Source: a bacterium
GTDB lineage: Bacteria; Patescibacteriota; CPR2; UBA1875; JAJYID01
DNA: 44,634 nucleotides
Assembly: GCA_021787535.1 (NCBI GenBank)
Contig: JAJYLR010000001.1
Coordinates: 447,687 to 492,320, forward strand
Reading direction: 5' to 3'
Shown here: in pieces, positions 8,141-15,389 of the stretch
How the letters are laid out: each line of letters opens with the position of its first letter
Position numbering within the stretch: the stretch's first letter is position 1
Notes under the pieces: model-generated
What the model saw: the letters and a program-made list of their open reading frames with translations, nothing else
Told to the model about the DNA's origin: nothing
The model's database searches: none
Program-made: the position numbers and the translations under genes

Positions 8141-8908
8141 ATGGCAGAAGAAAAAAATCAAAAGAATGCATCTGCAAAGAAAAAATCTTCACAGCAAGGA
8201 TTCCTCTATGGCGTAATTATTGCGCTTTTAATCATGATGGGTATTCTTTTATTTATAGTTTTAAATGACCGAAACGCAGGCGTAAAGAGCAACTCAGACC
8301 AGGGTACTCAAGGCACGGACACCGCGCAGCAGGCACCCAGTCAAAGTGCAGATATTTCCAAGGTGGATACAAAGGGTGAACCATTTATCGGCAATCAGGA
8401 TGCGCCGGTAACTATGGCCTACTGGTTTGATTACCAGTGCCCGTACTGCAAAAAGTTTGAAACTGATACTTTACCGGAACTGAAGAAGAAATATATAGAT
8501 ACCGGAAAACTTAAGGTGGTTTTCAAAGATTTTCAATTTCTAGGACCAGACTCTCAAACTGCAGGAGCTGCCGCCGAAGCTGTCTGGGAACTTTACCCGA
8601 GCAAATTCTTTGATTGGCAGACCGCAATTTTCAATGCCCAGGGTACGGAGAATAGCGGTTATGATTCTAAAGATAATATTATCAAACTCACAAAAACTAT
8701 ATCAGGAATTGATGCCGATAAAGTATCAAATTTAATGGATCAGAAGAAATCAGATATTCAAACAGAGCTTGATGGAGATAAAACAGAAGGAGAAGGTATG
8801 GGAGTTGAGTCTACTCCGGCGTTCATCATAGGAAAACAGCTGATTAATGGCGCCGAATCGGCCAGTACGTTTGAAAAAGCAATCGACAGCGAACTCAACA
8901 AAAAATAA
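8141..8908 (+). CDS. Membrane-anchored DsbA-like thiol-disulfide oxidoreductase
   Basis: A thioredoxin-fold protein that makes or breaks disulfide bonds outside the membrane. Residues 21-41 form a membrane anchor after a lysine-rich start, followed by a flexible Q/S/T linker. The catalytic CPYC is at 100-103 within YWFDYQCPYCKKFE, and the cis-proline is P226 (ESTPAFIIG), both typical of the DsbA/BdbD group. The inserted helical domain lies between them. A GGAAGG site precedes the ATG at 8141. Neighbours (DUF1573-like, CcdA-like, CopA) point to redox and copper stress at the cell surface. Confidence 0.93.
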   Translation: MAEEKNQKNASAKKKSSQQGFLYGVIIALLIMMGILLFIVLNDRNAGVKSNSDQGTQGTDTAQQAPSQSADISKVDTKGEPFIGNQDAPVTMAYWFDYQCPYCKKFETDTLPELKKKYIDTGKLKVVFKDFQFLGPDSQTAGAAAEAVWELYPSKFFDWQTAIFNAQGTENSGYDSKDNIIKLTKTISGIDADKVSNLMDQKKSDIQTELDGDKTEGEGMGVESTPAFIIGKQLINGAESASTFEKAIDSELNKK

Positions 8909-8930
8909 AGATTGGCCAAATATTAAGCGA

Positions 8931-8966
8931 ACAACCCTTAAGTGAATCATCCGAGGGTTGTTTTGT
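8931..8966 (+). terminator. Terminator after the DsbA-like gene
   Basis: ACAACCCT (8931-8938) and AGGGTTGT (8954-8961) followed by a T-rich tail. Confidence 0.8.
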
Positions 8967-9000
8967 TTTGGTATTGAAATAATATTTTAAAATAAAATTC

Positions 9001-9029
9001 TTGACACGCTTTTGAATACAAAATAGCAT
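9001..9029 (+). promoter_or_regulatory. Promoter of the DUF1573-ccdA transcript
   Basis: TTGACA (9001-9006), 17 bases, TAGCAT (9024-9029). The spacer shares GAATACAAA with the promoter at 8080. A palindromic operator candidate follows immediately. Confidence 0.8.
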
Positions 9030-9033
9030 TAAA

Positions 9034-9053
9034 ATATTCAAAAAACTGAATAT
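9034..9053. promoter_or_regulatory. Operator candidate, ATATTC-N8-GAATAT, upstream of the DUF1573-like gene
   Basis: Perfect inverted repeat ATATTCA / TGAATAT, lying where transcription would start from the promoter at 9001. The same ATATTC-N8-GAATAT layout occurs before the ArsR-YHS gene at 10256-10275. AT-rich palindromes of this kind are typical ArsR/SmtB binding sites. Confidence 0.6.
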
Positions 9054-9073
9054 AAGCTTAACTATTTTAATCA

Positions 9074-9562
9074 ATGCCAAAAAAATATATCATCTTAGGT
9101 TTTGTGGTACTCCTCGTGATTATTGTGATTTCTGTTTTTGCAGCGTCAAACAGTACGGTAAAAACTGTTTCGCCGGATGACCCAAACAGACCTATAGCAA
9201 AGGTGGAAGAAACTAGCTTCGATCTTGGCAAAATGAATGAAAAAGACACCAAAGACCATGAGTTCAAAATCACAAATACCGGCAAAAGTAATCTTGTTCT
9301 AAGCGAGATGTCCACCTCCTGCATGTGCACATACGGCTACATCATAAAAAGCGATGGCACCAAAAGCCCGCAGTTTTCTATGCATGGCGGCTTTGATAAT
9401 AAGACAGAAGTGGCACCGGGTGATTCTGTGATGGCACAGGTGATATACCAGCCATCGCTTATGCCCGTCGAAGGACCCGTTGAAAGGTATGCATCCATCG
9501 GCACCAATGATCCGAATATGCCCAAGGTAGAACTGGAAGTAAAAGCGGATGTTGCAAAGTAA
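9074..9562 (+). CDS. DUF1573-like membrane-anchored protein
   Basis: An N-terminal helix (residues 5-23) anchors an extracytoplasmic beta-sandwich. The core ETSFDLGKMNEKD...HEFKITNTGKSNLVLSEM matches DUF1573, where a strand pair is followed by a short Cys motif; here it is SCMC (residues 82-85). A later MHGG and other methionines add possible soft-metal ligands. The biochemical role of DUF1573 is not known. The stop overlaps the next start (TAATG), so it is coupled to the CcdA-like gene, which suggests the SCMC pair may be a redox or metal client of that protein. Confidence 0.85.
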   Translation: MPKKYIILGFVVLLVIIVISVFAASNSTVKTVSPDDPNRPIAKVEETSFDLGKMNEKDTKDHEFKITNTGKSNLVLSEMSTSCMCTYGYIIKSDGTKSPQFSMHGGFDNKTEVAPGDSVMAQVIYQPSLMPVEGPVERYASIGTNDPNMPKVELEVKADVAK

Positions 9563-10233
9563 TGAATCCCATTGCTCTTTTTGTGGCCGGTCTAACTGAC
9601 TCTTATAACCCCTGTAGTATCGGAGTACTTTTAGTGTCATTAACTTTTTTAGTGGGTCTTGGCAAAAGAAAACTTATTAGCATCTTCGGACTCAGTTATT
9701 TATCTTTAATATTTCTAACTTATTTCTTGATCGGGCTTGGAGTGCTGCGAGCCTTTCACATCTTCGGCATCCACGGATTTTTTGCTTATGCGGCGGGAAT
9801 AGTCTTAATAGTCGTGGCGATCATCCATGTGCTTCCAATGTACTTAAAGCGGATGCCGATCTTTGCGTGGTTTAACCGCTGCCACATCCCGGCCCGGCTT
9901 GATCAGCACCTTGATAAAGGGGTTTTTATCGCCGGCGCAATTCTCGGCTTTCTGATGGGACTCTGCACCGTCCCTTGCGCGGGAGGAATCTATATGGGGG
10001 CAATAGCGCTAGTTTCTGCTAGCATGACTTTCTGGCAGGGAGTAGCCGGAATTTTTATCTTCAATGTCGGTTTTATCCTTCCCCTTGCTATAATATTCGT
10101 ACTGGCATCCAGGAAAACAATGCTTGAAAAAATGAAAAAAATCAATGTGCGCATTACGGCCTACAGCCCTTACATTATTTCAGTTATAATGATTCTGATG
10201 GGACTGGCACTTATTTATACAGCGAAGATGTAA
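9562..10233 (+). CDS. ccdA: CcdA/DsbD-like membrane thiol transporter
   Basis: Polytopic membrane protein that passes electrons from cytoplasmic thioredoxin to thiol proteins outside. The 223 residues show about six helices and the two functional cysteines of the family: NPC at residues 16-18 in the first helix and VPC at 137-139 in the fourth. C107 and C135 are additional. Coupled to the upstream DUF1573-like gene by a TAATG overlap. With the DsbA-like protein and TrxB it could form a full electron path. It could also supply a copper chaperone. The symbol is given by family, not by proven cytochrome c function; no cytochrome genes are seen here. Confidence 0.88.
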   Translation: MNPIALFVAGLTDSYNPCSIGVLLVSLTFLVGLGKRKLISIFGLSYLSLIFLTYFLIGLGVLRAFHIFGIHGFFAYAAGIVLIVVAIIHVLPMYLKRMPIFAWFNRCHIPARLDQHLDKGVFIAGAILGFLMGLCTVPCAGGIYMGAIALVSASMTFWQGVAGIFIFNVGFILPLAIIFVLASRKTMLEKMKKINVRITAYSPYIISVIMILMGLALIYTAKM

Positions 10234-10253
10234 TTTATAGGTTTTTTAGATTC

Positions 10254-10277
10254 ATATATTCTAAACATTGAATATAT
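10254..10277. promoter_or_regulatory. Operator candidate, ATATATTC-N8-GAATATAT, upstream of the ArsR-YHS gene
   Basis: Perfect 8-base inverted repeat (10254-10261 and 10270-10277) with an 8-base spacer. It shares ATATTC-N8-GAATAT with 9034-9053, and its right half overlaps the -35 box of the gene's own promoter, as expected for self-repression. Confidence 0.65.
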
Positions 10278-10296
10278 TTTTATGTGGGTGTAATAT
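10268..10296 (+). promoter_or_regulatory. Promoter of the ArsR-YHS gene (leaderless)
   Basis: TTGAAT (10268-10273), 17 bases, TAATAT (10291-10296). The ATG at 10303 is only 6 bases further, so transcription should start at or next to the start codon. Confidence 0.6.
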
Positions 10297-10302
10297 ATTT
10301 TT

Positions 10303-10800
10303 ATGACGCTTACAATTTTCGATCTGCATTCAGATATTTTCAAAATCTTGGCCAATCCTAAGAGGTTGGAAATAATCCATTTAATTCGAGATTGTGAACT
10401 TACAGTCAGCGAACTTGAGGAGATGCTGGATATGCGCCAAGCAAATATTTCTCAGCATCTTATGGTGCTTAGGGAAAATAATCTGGTAAAATCCAGAAGA
10501 GAAGGAACACATATTTATTATTCTTTGGCCGACCCTAAAATACTTGAAGCAAGCGATCTCATCCGCGAAGTCCTGCAGAACAAGTTCAAAGGGGCAAAGC
10601 ACATCACCGGACTCATCGATAACGATATGCATATGGAAGATTATCTTAAAGAACATAAAGATCCGGTGTGCGGCATGATGGTCAGCGCCAAAACAGCCGC
10701 CGATCATACAAAATATAAAGGTAAAGATTATTTCTTCTGTGCTAGGGGCTGTAAGGAAAAGTTTTTGAGAGAAAATGTAAATCAAGAGGAGATAAAATAA
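10303..10800 (+). CDS. ArsR-family regulator fused to a C-terminal YHS domain
   Basis: DNA-binding repressor, probably metal-responsive. Residues 8-85 are a winged helix typical of ArsR/SmtB (LANPKRLEIIHLI..., then the recognition helix MRQANISQHLMVLRENNLV and the wing REGTHIYYSL). Residues 119-157 form a YHS domain: DPVCGMMV and, after the YKGKDYFFC strand, CARGC (C146, C150), the metal-binding cysteine set found in copper ATPases and related proteins. Only one Cys (C31) lies in the helix where classical ArsR sensors bind metal, so the YHS domain may be the sensor. It precedes copA and has a palindrome over its own promoter. Copper or another soft metal as ligand is inference. Confidence 0.9.
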   Translation: MTLTIFDLHSDIFKILANPKRLEIIHLIRDCELTVSELEEMLDMRQANISQHLMVLRENNLVKSRREGTHIYYSLADPKILEASDLIREVLQNKFKGAKHITGLIDNDMHMEDYLKEHKDPVCGMMVSAKTAADHTKYKGKDYFFCARGCKEKFLRENVNQEEIK

Positions 10801-10887
10801 ATGGATAAAATAGTTGTGTTAATTTTAGGCATAACAGCAATTATCTTTATTTTATGGTTTTTCTTAGGGAGAAAATCCATAAAATGA
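10801..10887 (+). CDS. 28-aa single-helix membrane peptide before copA
   Basis: Starts directly after the regulator's stop codon (TAAATG), with AAGAGGAGA upstream. Almost the whole peptide is one membrane helix (KIVVLILGITAIIFILWFFLG) ending in RKSIK. It looks like the N-terminal anchor of a small secreted copper protein without the rest, but no such domain follows in any frame that I could see. It could be a helper peptide of the P-type ATPase. Small size keeps confidence moderate. Confidence 0.6.
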   Translation: MDKIVVLILGITAIIFILWFFLGRKSIK

Positions 10888-10895
10888 CTACTTAA

Positions 10896-10980
10896 AAATT
10901 CCTAATGTTCAAATTTGAAAATTAACTAATTACTGCATTCATTGGAAATTGGGACTTGAAAATTGAAAATTTATATTTAA
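10896..10980. repeat. AT-rich degenerate repeat tract (TTGAAAATT type)
   Basis: Short variants of AATTTGAAAATT and GGAAATTGGGACTTGAAAATT in a row. Similar tracts lie at 19592-19681, 25437-25535 and 34600-34662. It contains the palindrome TTCAAATTTGAA (10908-10919). Confidence 0.5.
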
Positions 10981-10989
10981 CTAAAGAAG

Positions 10990-13257
10990 ATGAACAAAGA
11001 CAACGAAAAAGAATCTAAGAAAATAAAAACTACCCTGAAAGTCAAAGGTATGCACTGCGCCGGATGCGCTATGAATATCGAGCGAAGCTTAAATAAGCTG
11101 CCAGGCACAAAAGCTGTCGTTAACTTCGCCAGTGAAAAGGTTGTGGTCGAACATCCTGAAACAGTTGCCAGAACTGACATTATCCAGTCTATCCGCGACA
11201 CCGGCTACGACGTTTATGACGATGACGATGAGTCAGGATCTTCTGCTCCGATACTTGCAACGGGTACTTCTCCGGAAGAGGAAGGAAAGAAAAAAGAAGT
11301 TAGGGAACTGAGGATAAAAGTAATAACCGGAGCTACTCTTTCTGTTATTATTCTAATGTTAGGAAACCTGCATTTCATACCTGCTCTCAAGGATATTTTC
11401 GGCAATTTTATAAATGTAATTCTTCTATTCCTCGTTCTTCCTGTTCAGTTTTGGGTAGGTAGGAATTTTATCACCGGATTTATAAACGGGCTGAAGCACA
11501 GAAATGCCAATATGGATTCCCTTGTGGCTATCGGCACGTTGACCGCTTTTTTCTTTAGCACAGCCGTAACTTTCCTTGAACTTGCCGGGTTTAAGATCCA
11601 AAGTATCGGCACCTATTTTGACGTCTCGGCCATGGTTATAACTCTTGTCCTTCTAGGAAAATACTTTGAAGCACGGGCAAAGGGTCGTGCCAATACTTCC
11701 ATCAAAAAACTGGCAGGCCTCGGAGCCAAAACTGCTAAAGTAATCCGAAATGGGAAAGAAATAGATATTCCCATCGAAACAGTAAAAGTCGGTGATGAAA
11801 TAATAGTCCGACCGGGCGAGAAGGTGCCGGTAGACGGCACAATTGTTTCCGGCCAATCCTCTATAGACGAGTCTATGGTCACGGGAGAGTCAATTCCGGC
11901 TGACAAATCCAAAGGCGATAAAGTTTACGGCGCAACTATCAACAGATCCGGGTCATTCAATTTTAAAGCGGAAAAAGTAGGCAAGGACACATTGCTTGCC
12001 CAAATCATAAAACTGGTCGAAGAAGCTCAAGGATCTAAAGCTCCGGTTCAAAAGCTAGCCGATGTCATATCAAGTTACTTCGTGCCGATCGTTATTTCTA
12101 TAAGCATCGCAGCGTTTGTTGTCTGGTATATCTTTGCCGGCCTCACCATAGCCCTTCTTGCTATGGTGGCCATAGTCGTCATTGCCTGCCCCTGCGCTCT
12201 CGGTTTGGCAACTCCGACAGCTATAATGGTAGGTACAGGCAGGGGCGCTGAAAACGGTATTTTAATAAAGGACGCAGAAAGTTTGGAAAAGTTTCAAAAG
12301 ATAAATGCCATTTTGCTTGACAAAACGGGTACTATTACAAAGGGGGAACCGGAAGTTGTAGATGTGTACAACATATCAAATTTATCCGAAAATGATTTTA
12401 TTAAATTTTCAGCGGCAACTGAAAAAAGAAGCGAACATCCTTTGGGCCAAGCCGTGGTTAAAGAAGCTGAGAAACGAAAAGTTGTACTGGATGAACCTAA
12501 AAACTTTCAATCTATATCAGGCCAGGGCGTAAAGGCGGAGATCGGGGATAAAATAGTAGTGAAAGGTAGTGAGAAACTCATGAAAAAAGAAAAGATTCAA
12601 TTGCCTGAAAATCTAATAAAAAAAGCGGAAGTTTTTGCCAAAGAAGGGAAAACCCCGGTGTTTACAGCTATAGACGGTAAGGCCGCCGGAGTGATAGCCA
12701 TTGCAGATACGATAAAAAATGACTCAAAAGAGGCAATTCAGCGCTTTGAAAACACTGCTATAGATGTCTATATGGTGACCGGCGACAATAGATATACCGC
12801 CGAAGCGATCGCCAAAAAAGCAGGCATTCCCGGCAAAAATGTCTTTGCCGAAGTGGCGCCGAAAGATAAAGAGAAAAAAGTGAAAGAGCTGCAGGAAAAG
12901 GGACTGTCTGTCGCCATGGCGGGTGACGGCATAAACGACGCCCCTGCGCTTGCCGCGGCTGACATCGGAGTGGCAATGGGCACGGGCACGGATATAGCCA
13001 TGGAAGCTGGACAAGTGACGATTATGAACGGTAGTTTAGACACTACATATAGCGCTTTGGAGCTATCGAAAGACACTATGAAGATCATTAAAGAAAATCT
13101 TTTCTGGGCATTTGCCTATAATGTGATTTTGATACCGGTAGCCGCAGGCATTCTTTATCCCTTTACCGGATTTATCTTAAACCCCATCATCGCCGGGGCA
13201 GCCATGGCATTTAGTTCTGTGACGGTGGTTACGAATTCACTACGGCTCAGAAGATAG
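10990..13257 (+). CDS. copA: Copper-translocating P-type ATPase CopA
   Basis: Exports Cu(I) from the cytoplasm with ATP. Residues 14-75 are one heavy-metal-associated domain with GMHCAGC (C23, C26). Membrane helices follow, with the transport motif CPC at 400-402 ([13 protein letters not shown]), the phosphorylation loop DKTGT beginning at D444, SEHPLG of the nucleotide domain, and the hinge [10 protein letters not shown] at about 645. The final helix has [15 protein letters not shown], which marks the Cu(I) subgroup 1B-1. 755 residues is normal length. Last gene of the regulator-peptide-pump group, so probably induced by the ArsR-YHS protein's ligand. The ATG at 10990 follows AAAGAAG. Confidence 0.97.
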   Translation: MNKDNEKESKKIKTTLKVKGMHCAGCAMNIERSLNKLPGTKAVVNFASEKVVVEHPETVARTDIIQSIRDTGYDVYDDDDESGSSAPILATGTSPEEEGKKKEVRELRIKVITGATLSVIILMLGNLHFIPALKDIFGNFINVILLFLVLPVQFWVGRNFITGFINGLKHRNANMDSLVAIGTLTAFFFSTAVTFLELAGFKIQSIGTYFDVSAMVITLVLLGKYFEARAKGRANTSIKKLAGLGAKTAKVIRNGKEIDIPIETVKVGDEIIVRPGEKVPVDGTIVSGQSSIDESMVTGESIPADKSKGDKVYGATINRSGSFNFKAEKVGKDTLLAQIIKLVEEAQGSKAPVQKLADVISSYFVPIVISISIAAFVVWYIFAGLTIALLAMVAIVVIACPCALGLATPTAIMVGTGRGAENGILIKDAESLEKFQKINAILLDKTGTITKGEPEVVDVYNISNLSENDFIKFSAATEKRSEHPLGQAVVKEAEKRKVVLDEPKNFQSISGQGVKAEIGDKIVVKGSEKLMKKEKIQLPENLIKKAEVFAKEGKTPVFTAIDGKAAGVIAIADTIKNDSKEAIQRFENTAIDVYMVTGDNRYTAEAIAKKAGIPGKNVFAEVAPKDKEKKVKELQEKGLSVAMAGDGINDAPALAAADIGVAMGTGTDIAMEAGQVTIMNGSLDTTYSALELSKDTMKIIKENLFWAFAYNVILIPVAAGILYPFTGFILNPIIAGAAMAFSSVTVVTNSLRLRR

Positions 13258-13348
13258 AGATTATAATTCAATGACTGGCTTTCAATCCAATCTGAAGTGT
13301 TTTTGATATATTAAGAATACAAAAATTTTATATAACTGAAAGTCTAGC

Positions 13349-13377
13349 TGGACATTTGTAAATTTTTATGATATAAT
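13349..13377 (+). promoter_or_regulatory. Promoter of cassette C
   Basis: TGGACA (13349-13354), 17 bases, TATAAT (13372-13377), with an extended TG element before the -10 box. Confidence 0.8.
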
Positions 13378-13420
13378 GTTAGCTAAGTAAGTTTTTCCAT
13401 TCAACTACGGAGGTACCTTT

Positions 13421-13600
13421 ATGTGTATTCCTTTTTTACCGGATGACGCACCTGTCTTCCGGCTCGTCCGAGAAAAGTCCCAGAATGGCAAAAGAGTACC
13501 TAAGGTGAGATTGCGGGATCGCTGCAGAATACGCAGCAAGGCACAGCTATCATCGCATCCCCATGTAGCGGTAAACTGCTATTGGGGGAAATATGTTTAA
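13421..13600 (+). CDS. Basic Cys-containing small protein, cassette C first ORF (59 aa)
   Basis: Not recognised. A perfect CGGAGG site precedes the ATG. Unlike the other tiny proteins it has no membrane helix; it is strongly basic in the middle (KVRLRDRCRIRSK) with three cysteines. Its stop overlaps the start region of the next ORF (start at 13593). It could be a small nucleic-acid or membrane-surface binder, or a peptide precursor. Reality is supported by the promoter, the ribosome-binding site and the shared terminator. Confidence 0.6.
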   Translation: MCIPFLPDDAPVFRLVREKSQNGKRVPKVRLRDRCRIRSKAQLSSHPHVAVNCYWGKYV

Positions 13601-13709
13601 CGGTTTATCGAACAACATTTTCGGGTTCGCTGAGATGATTGCATCTATGACCATCATCGCGACGGTTGGGAAATGGATGGCCAAGAAGTTCTTTGCACAT
13701 ATCCTTTGA
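13593..13709 (+). CDS. 38-aa amphipathic membrane peptide, cassette C second ORF
   Basis: Not recognised. It overlaps the preceding ORF by 8 bases, with GGGGGAA before the ATG. The sequence is a single amphipathic to hydrophobic helix with a cationic end (MIASMTIIATVGKWMAKKFF), similar in style to leaderless bacteriocins, small toxins or holin-like peptides. Such resemblance is physical only; no family match can be claimed. Confidence 0.55.
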   Translation: MFNGLSNNIFGFAEMIASMTIIATVGKWMAKKFFAHIL

Positions 13710-13754
13710 AACCATTCCAAATGCAAAGGATTTCAAACAGTGGAGGGGAAAAGA

Positions 13755-13847
13755 ATGAAAAGAAAACTCACCATCATAGCCGGTGTCTTTGTTGCACTGG
13801 CAGCACTGGTAAAACTCTATAACTGGATTGATGAGACTAGCTGTTGA
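13755..13847 (+). CDS. 30-aa membrane peptide, cassette C third ORF
   Basis: Not recognised. Preceded by GGAGGGGAAAAG. Basic start (MKRK), one helix (LTIIAGVFVALAALVKLY), and an acidic end closing in a cysteine. A strong terminator starts about 20 bases downstream. Third and last ORF of the cassette. Confidence 0.55.
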   Translation: MKRKLTIIAGVFVALAALVKLYNWIDETSC

Positions 13848-13867
13848 CTAATCCGAATTAGTGTTTT

Positions 13868-13898
13868 CGGGGCTCTCTGCGGGGAGCCCTATTTTTTG
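13868..13898 (+). terminator. Intrinsic terminator of cassette C
   Basis: GGGCTC / GAGCCC stem followed by six T. Confidence 0.85.
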
Positions 13899-14013
13899 TG
13901 CAAAATACTTGTGTTCAATGTAAAATCAGTTTATTATTTGTGATAACTCACAATTAAAGAAAAGTGTTTTTGTTTTAGAATAAGGGCGAAATGGCCCAAG
14001 CAGGGAAAATCAC

Positions 14014-14051
14014 TTGACAGACAAAAGTGTTTATGATATATTCATATATCA
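14014..14051 (+). promoter_or_regulatory. Promoter with an 18-base palindrome over the -10 box
   Basis: TTGACA (14014-14019), 17 bases, TATATT (14037-14042). The palindrome TGATATATTCATATATCA (14034-14051) covers the -10 box, an ideal place for a repressor. It shares ATTCATATAT with the ArsR operator region at 10250. Confidence 0.7.
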
Positions 14052-14246
14052 ACCATAAACGTTGATGAACGTTGATTGCATTGGAGGGTCAGGAGAGACC
14101 TTCCTTTGTATTTTAAAATAAAAAAAGGCAGGACATTGGGCTTAAACTATTGAGCTCAAGATCATGCTTTTTGCAGGCACTTTAAAAATAGCTGTCTTTC
14201 TCTGGGGAAAGGCAGAAAAAATATATAGTACCGCAAGGGGGTTAAG
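14049..14246 (+). promoter_or_regulatory. Long structured 5' leader
   Basis: About 200 bases between the promoter and the first ORF. Visible structure: a repeated CGTTGAT, a hairpin GGAGGGTC / GACCTTCC (14082-14103) followed by T-rich sequence, and a 9-base stem CTGTCTTTC / GAAAGGCAG (14192-14215). No known riboswitch class was recognised. It may be an attenuator or a protein-binding leader. Confidence 0.45.
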
Positions 14247-14348
14247 GTGAGACACTGGAATACACTAAAGAAAAGTCCAGAGTTTTGGTATTGGTTTGCC
14301 TTGGCAAGTTTAGCTATCGCTATGATATACCTGGCAGCCAAACTCTAA
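14247..14348 (+). CDS. 33-aa membrane peptide, GTG start
   Basis: Not recognised. Start at GTG 14247 because GGGGGTTAAG lies just upstream and no ATG precedes the helix. Short basic N-terminus with several aromatics (EFWYWF), then one helix (ALASLAIAMIYLAA) and KL. Followed after 31 bases by the secreted protein gene, so both are probably made from one message. Confidence 0.5.
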   Translation: MRHWNTLKKSPEFWYWFALASLAIAMIYLAAKL

Positions 14349-14379
14349 ATTCAAAAACACAGAAAAAGAGGTGAGACCC

Positions 14380-15243
14380 ATGACAGTAACAAGGAAAACC
14401 TTGTTAAAGGCGGTTCTTGGAGTCATCGTGCTTGCCGCCTTGACAGTGACGATTGGAGTATTGACACACAGGCAAGATGCTTATGCAGCAACCACTGGCA
14501 AGGGCGGACAAAGCGGACCGGTTGCTGGTTGTACTTTGCCTAGTAACAAGGGTGAGGCAAGAGCATACGCCAAGTGTGTCAAGGCACATGACGATAGCCA
14601 GCGCCTAGACTTTGATCATAAGCTCAACGGAGATCAAAGCTTTGTGGGAGATATCAAGCTTGAGCAAGAGGTCAGAGAACTGGTGGAGAAATGTCAGGTT
14701 TGCGTGGTGGAATTGCCTCCGGCAAATCCTGCACCAATCCTCACTGAACTTCAAATCCCCAATATCCAAGGGGATGACAGCGCTCCACTGTCTGATGCCG
14801 ATCGTGCAGCTATAGATAATATGGAAGAGATACACAATACCAACCAGGAGAACGCTTGGGCATATCTTATGTACTTCGAGCAGCGTATAGATTACTATAC
14901 GCACCCGAGGATAGAATGCCCTCCGGTTGTCGGAGCACCGCCAGTAGTATGCACAACATGTGTCACACCGCCGGTGATTACTCCATCTCCCGGTCCTGGT
15001 CCTGGCCCTGGTCCTGGTCCAAGTCCTTGTCCGCAAAAAATTTGCGGCGGGGCGCAACAGGGTAACCAGAGCGCACCGAAAAACGGATCACCCATACCTA
15101 ATCCCCCGGCATTACCGCCGGGTTCGGGCGGAGCCAGTAAAGGTACGCCTTCGACCGGCACAGCGCCAGGCGACTCATCGCAATCCGGCTCACCTACCGG
15201 TCCTGGTGCACCCGGAGTTGTTCATGATCCAAACAAAACCTAG
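14380..15243 (+). CDS. Secreted Pro/Gly-rich protein (287 aa)
   Basis: Not recognised as a family. ATG 14380 is used, because AGAGGTGA sits 6-7 bases upstream; the in-frame GTG 14371 lies within that site. Residues 1-36 are a signal peptide ending AYA. The mature part has a helical acidic region with several cysteines (residues 50-185) and then a low-complexity tail: a PGPGPGPG run and Ser/Gly/Pro-rich segments to the end. Such tails typically span or sit in the cell wall. No membrane anchor or sorting signal at the C-terminus, so it may be released or wall-bound. Its own regulated promoter and long leader are unusual. Confidence 0.8.
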   Translation: MTVTRKTLLKAVLGVIVLAALTVTIGVLTHRQDAYAATTGKGGQSGPVAGCTLPSNKGEARAYAKCVKAHDDSQRLDFDHKLNGDQSFVGDIKLEQEVRELVEKCQVCVVELPPANPAPILTELQIPNIQGDDSAPLSDADRAAIDNMEEIHNTNQENAWAYLMYFEQRIDYYTHPRIECPPVVGAPPVVCTTCVTPPVITPSPGPGPGPGPGPSPCPQKICGGAQQGNQSAPKNGSPIPNPPALPPGSGGASKGTPSTGTAPGDSSQSGSPTGPGAPGVVHDPNKT

Positions 15244-15321
15244 ATTCAGATCCCAGAAGCTGAATCTAAATCCCCCGCAGGGACCTGAGCGAGTACACCT
15301 CGTTCAGGTCCCCTCGCGGGG
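15242..15321 (+). terminator. Two strong hairpins, terminator-like
   Basis: AGATTCAG / CTGAATCT (15242-15267), then a long stem with CCCCGC...GGGACCTGA and TCAGGTCCC...GCGGGG (15272-15321). No long T tract follows, so it may instead protect the 3' end. Confidence 0.55.
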
Positions 15322-15389
15322 ACAATCAAGCTACTATTTCATATTAATCAATAATTAATAATAACAAGAGAGAAAGGCAGTAAAAAAAA

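Noticed and set aside
14605-15057. Minus-strand ORF of 150 codons opposite the secreted protein
   Set aside because: Shadow of the + strand gene; Arg/Thr repeats mirror the PGPG codons and there is no ribosome-binding site.
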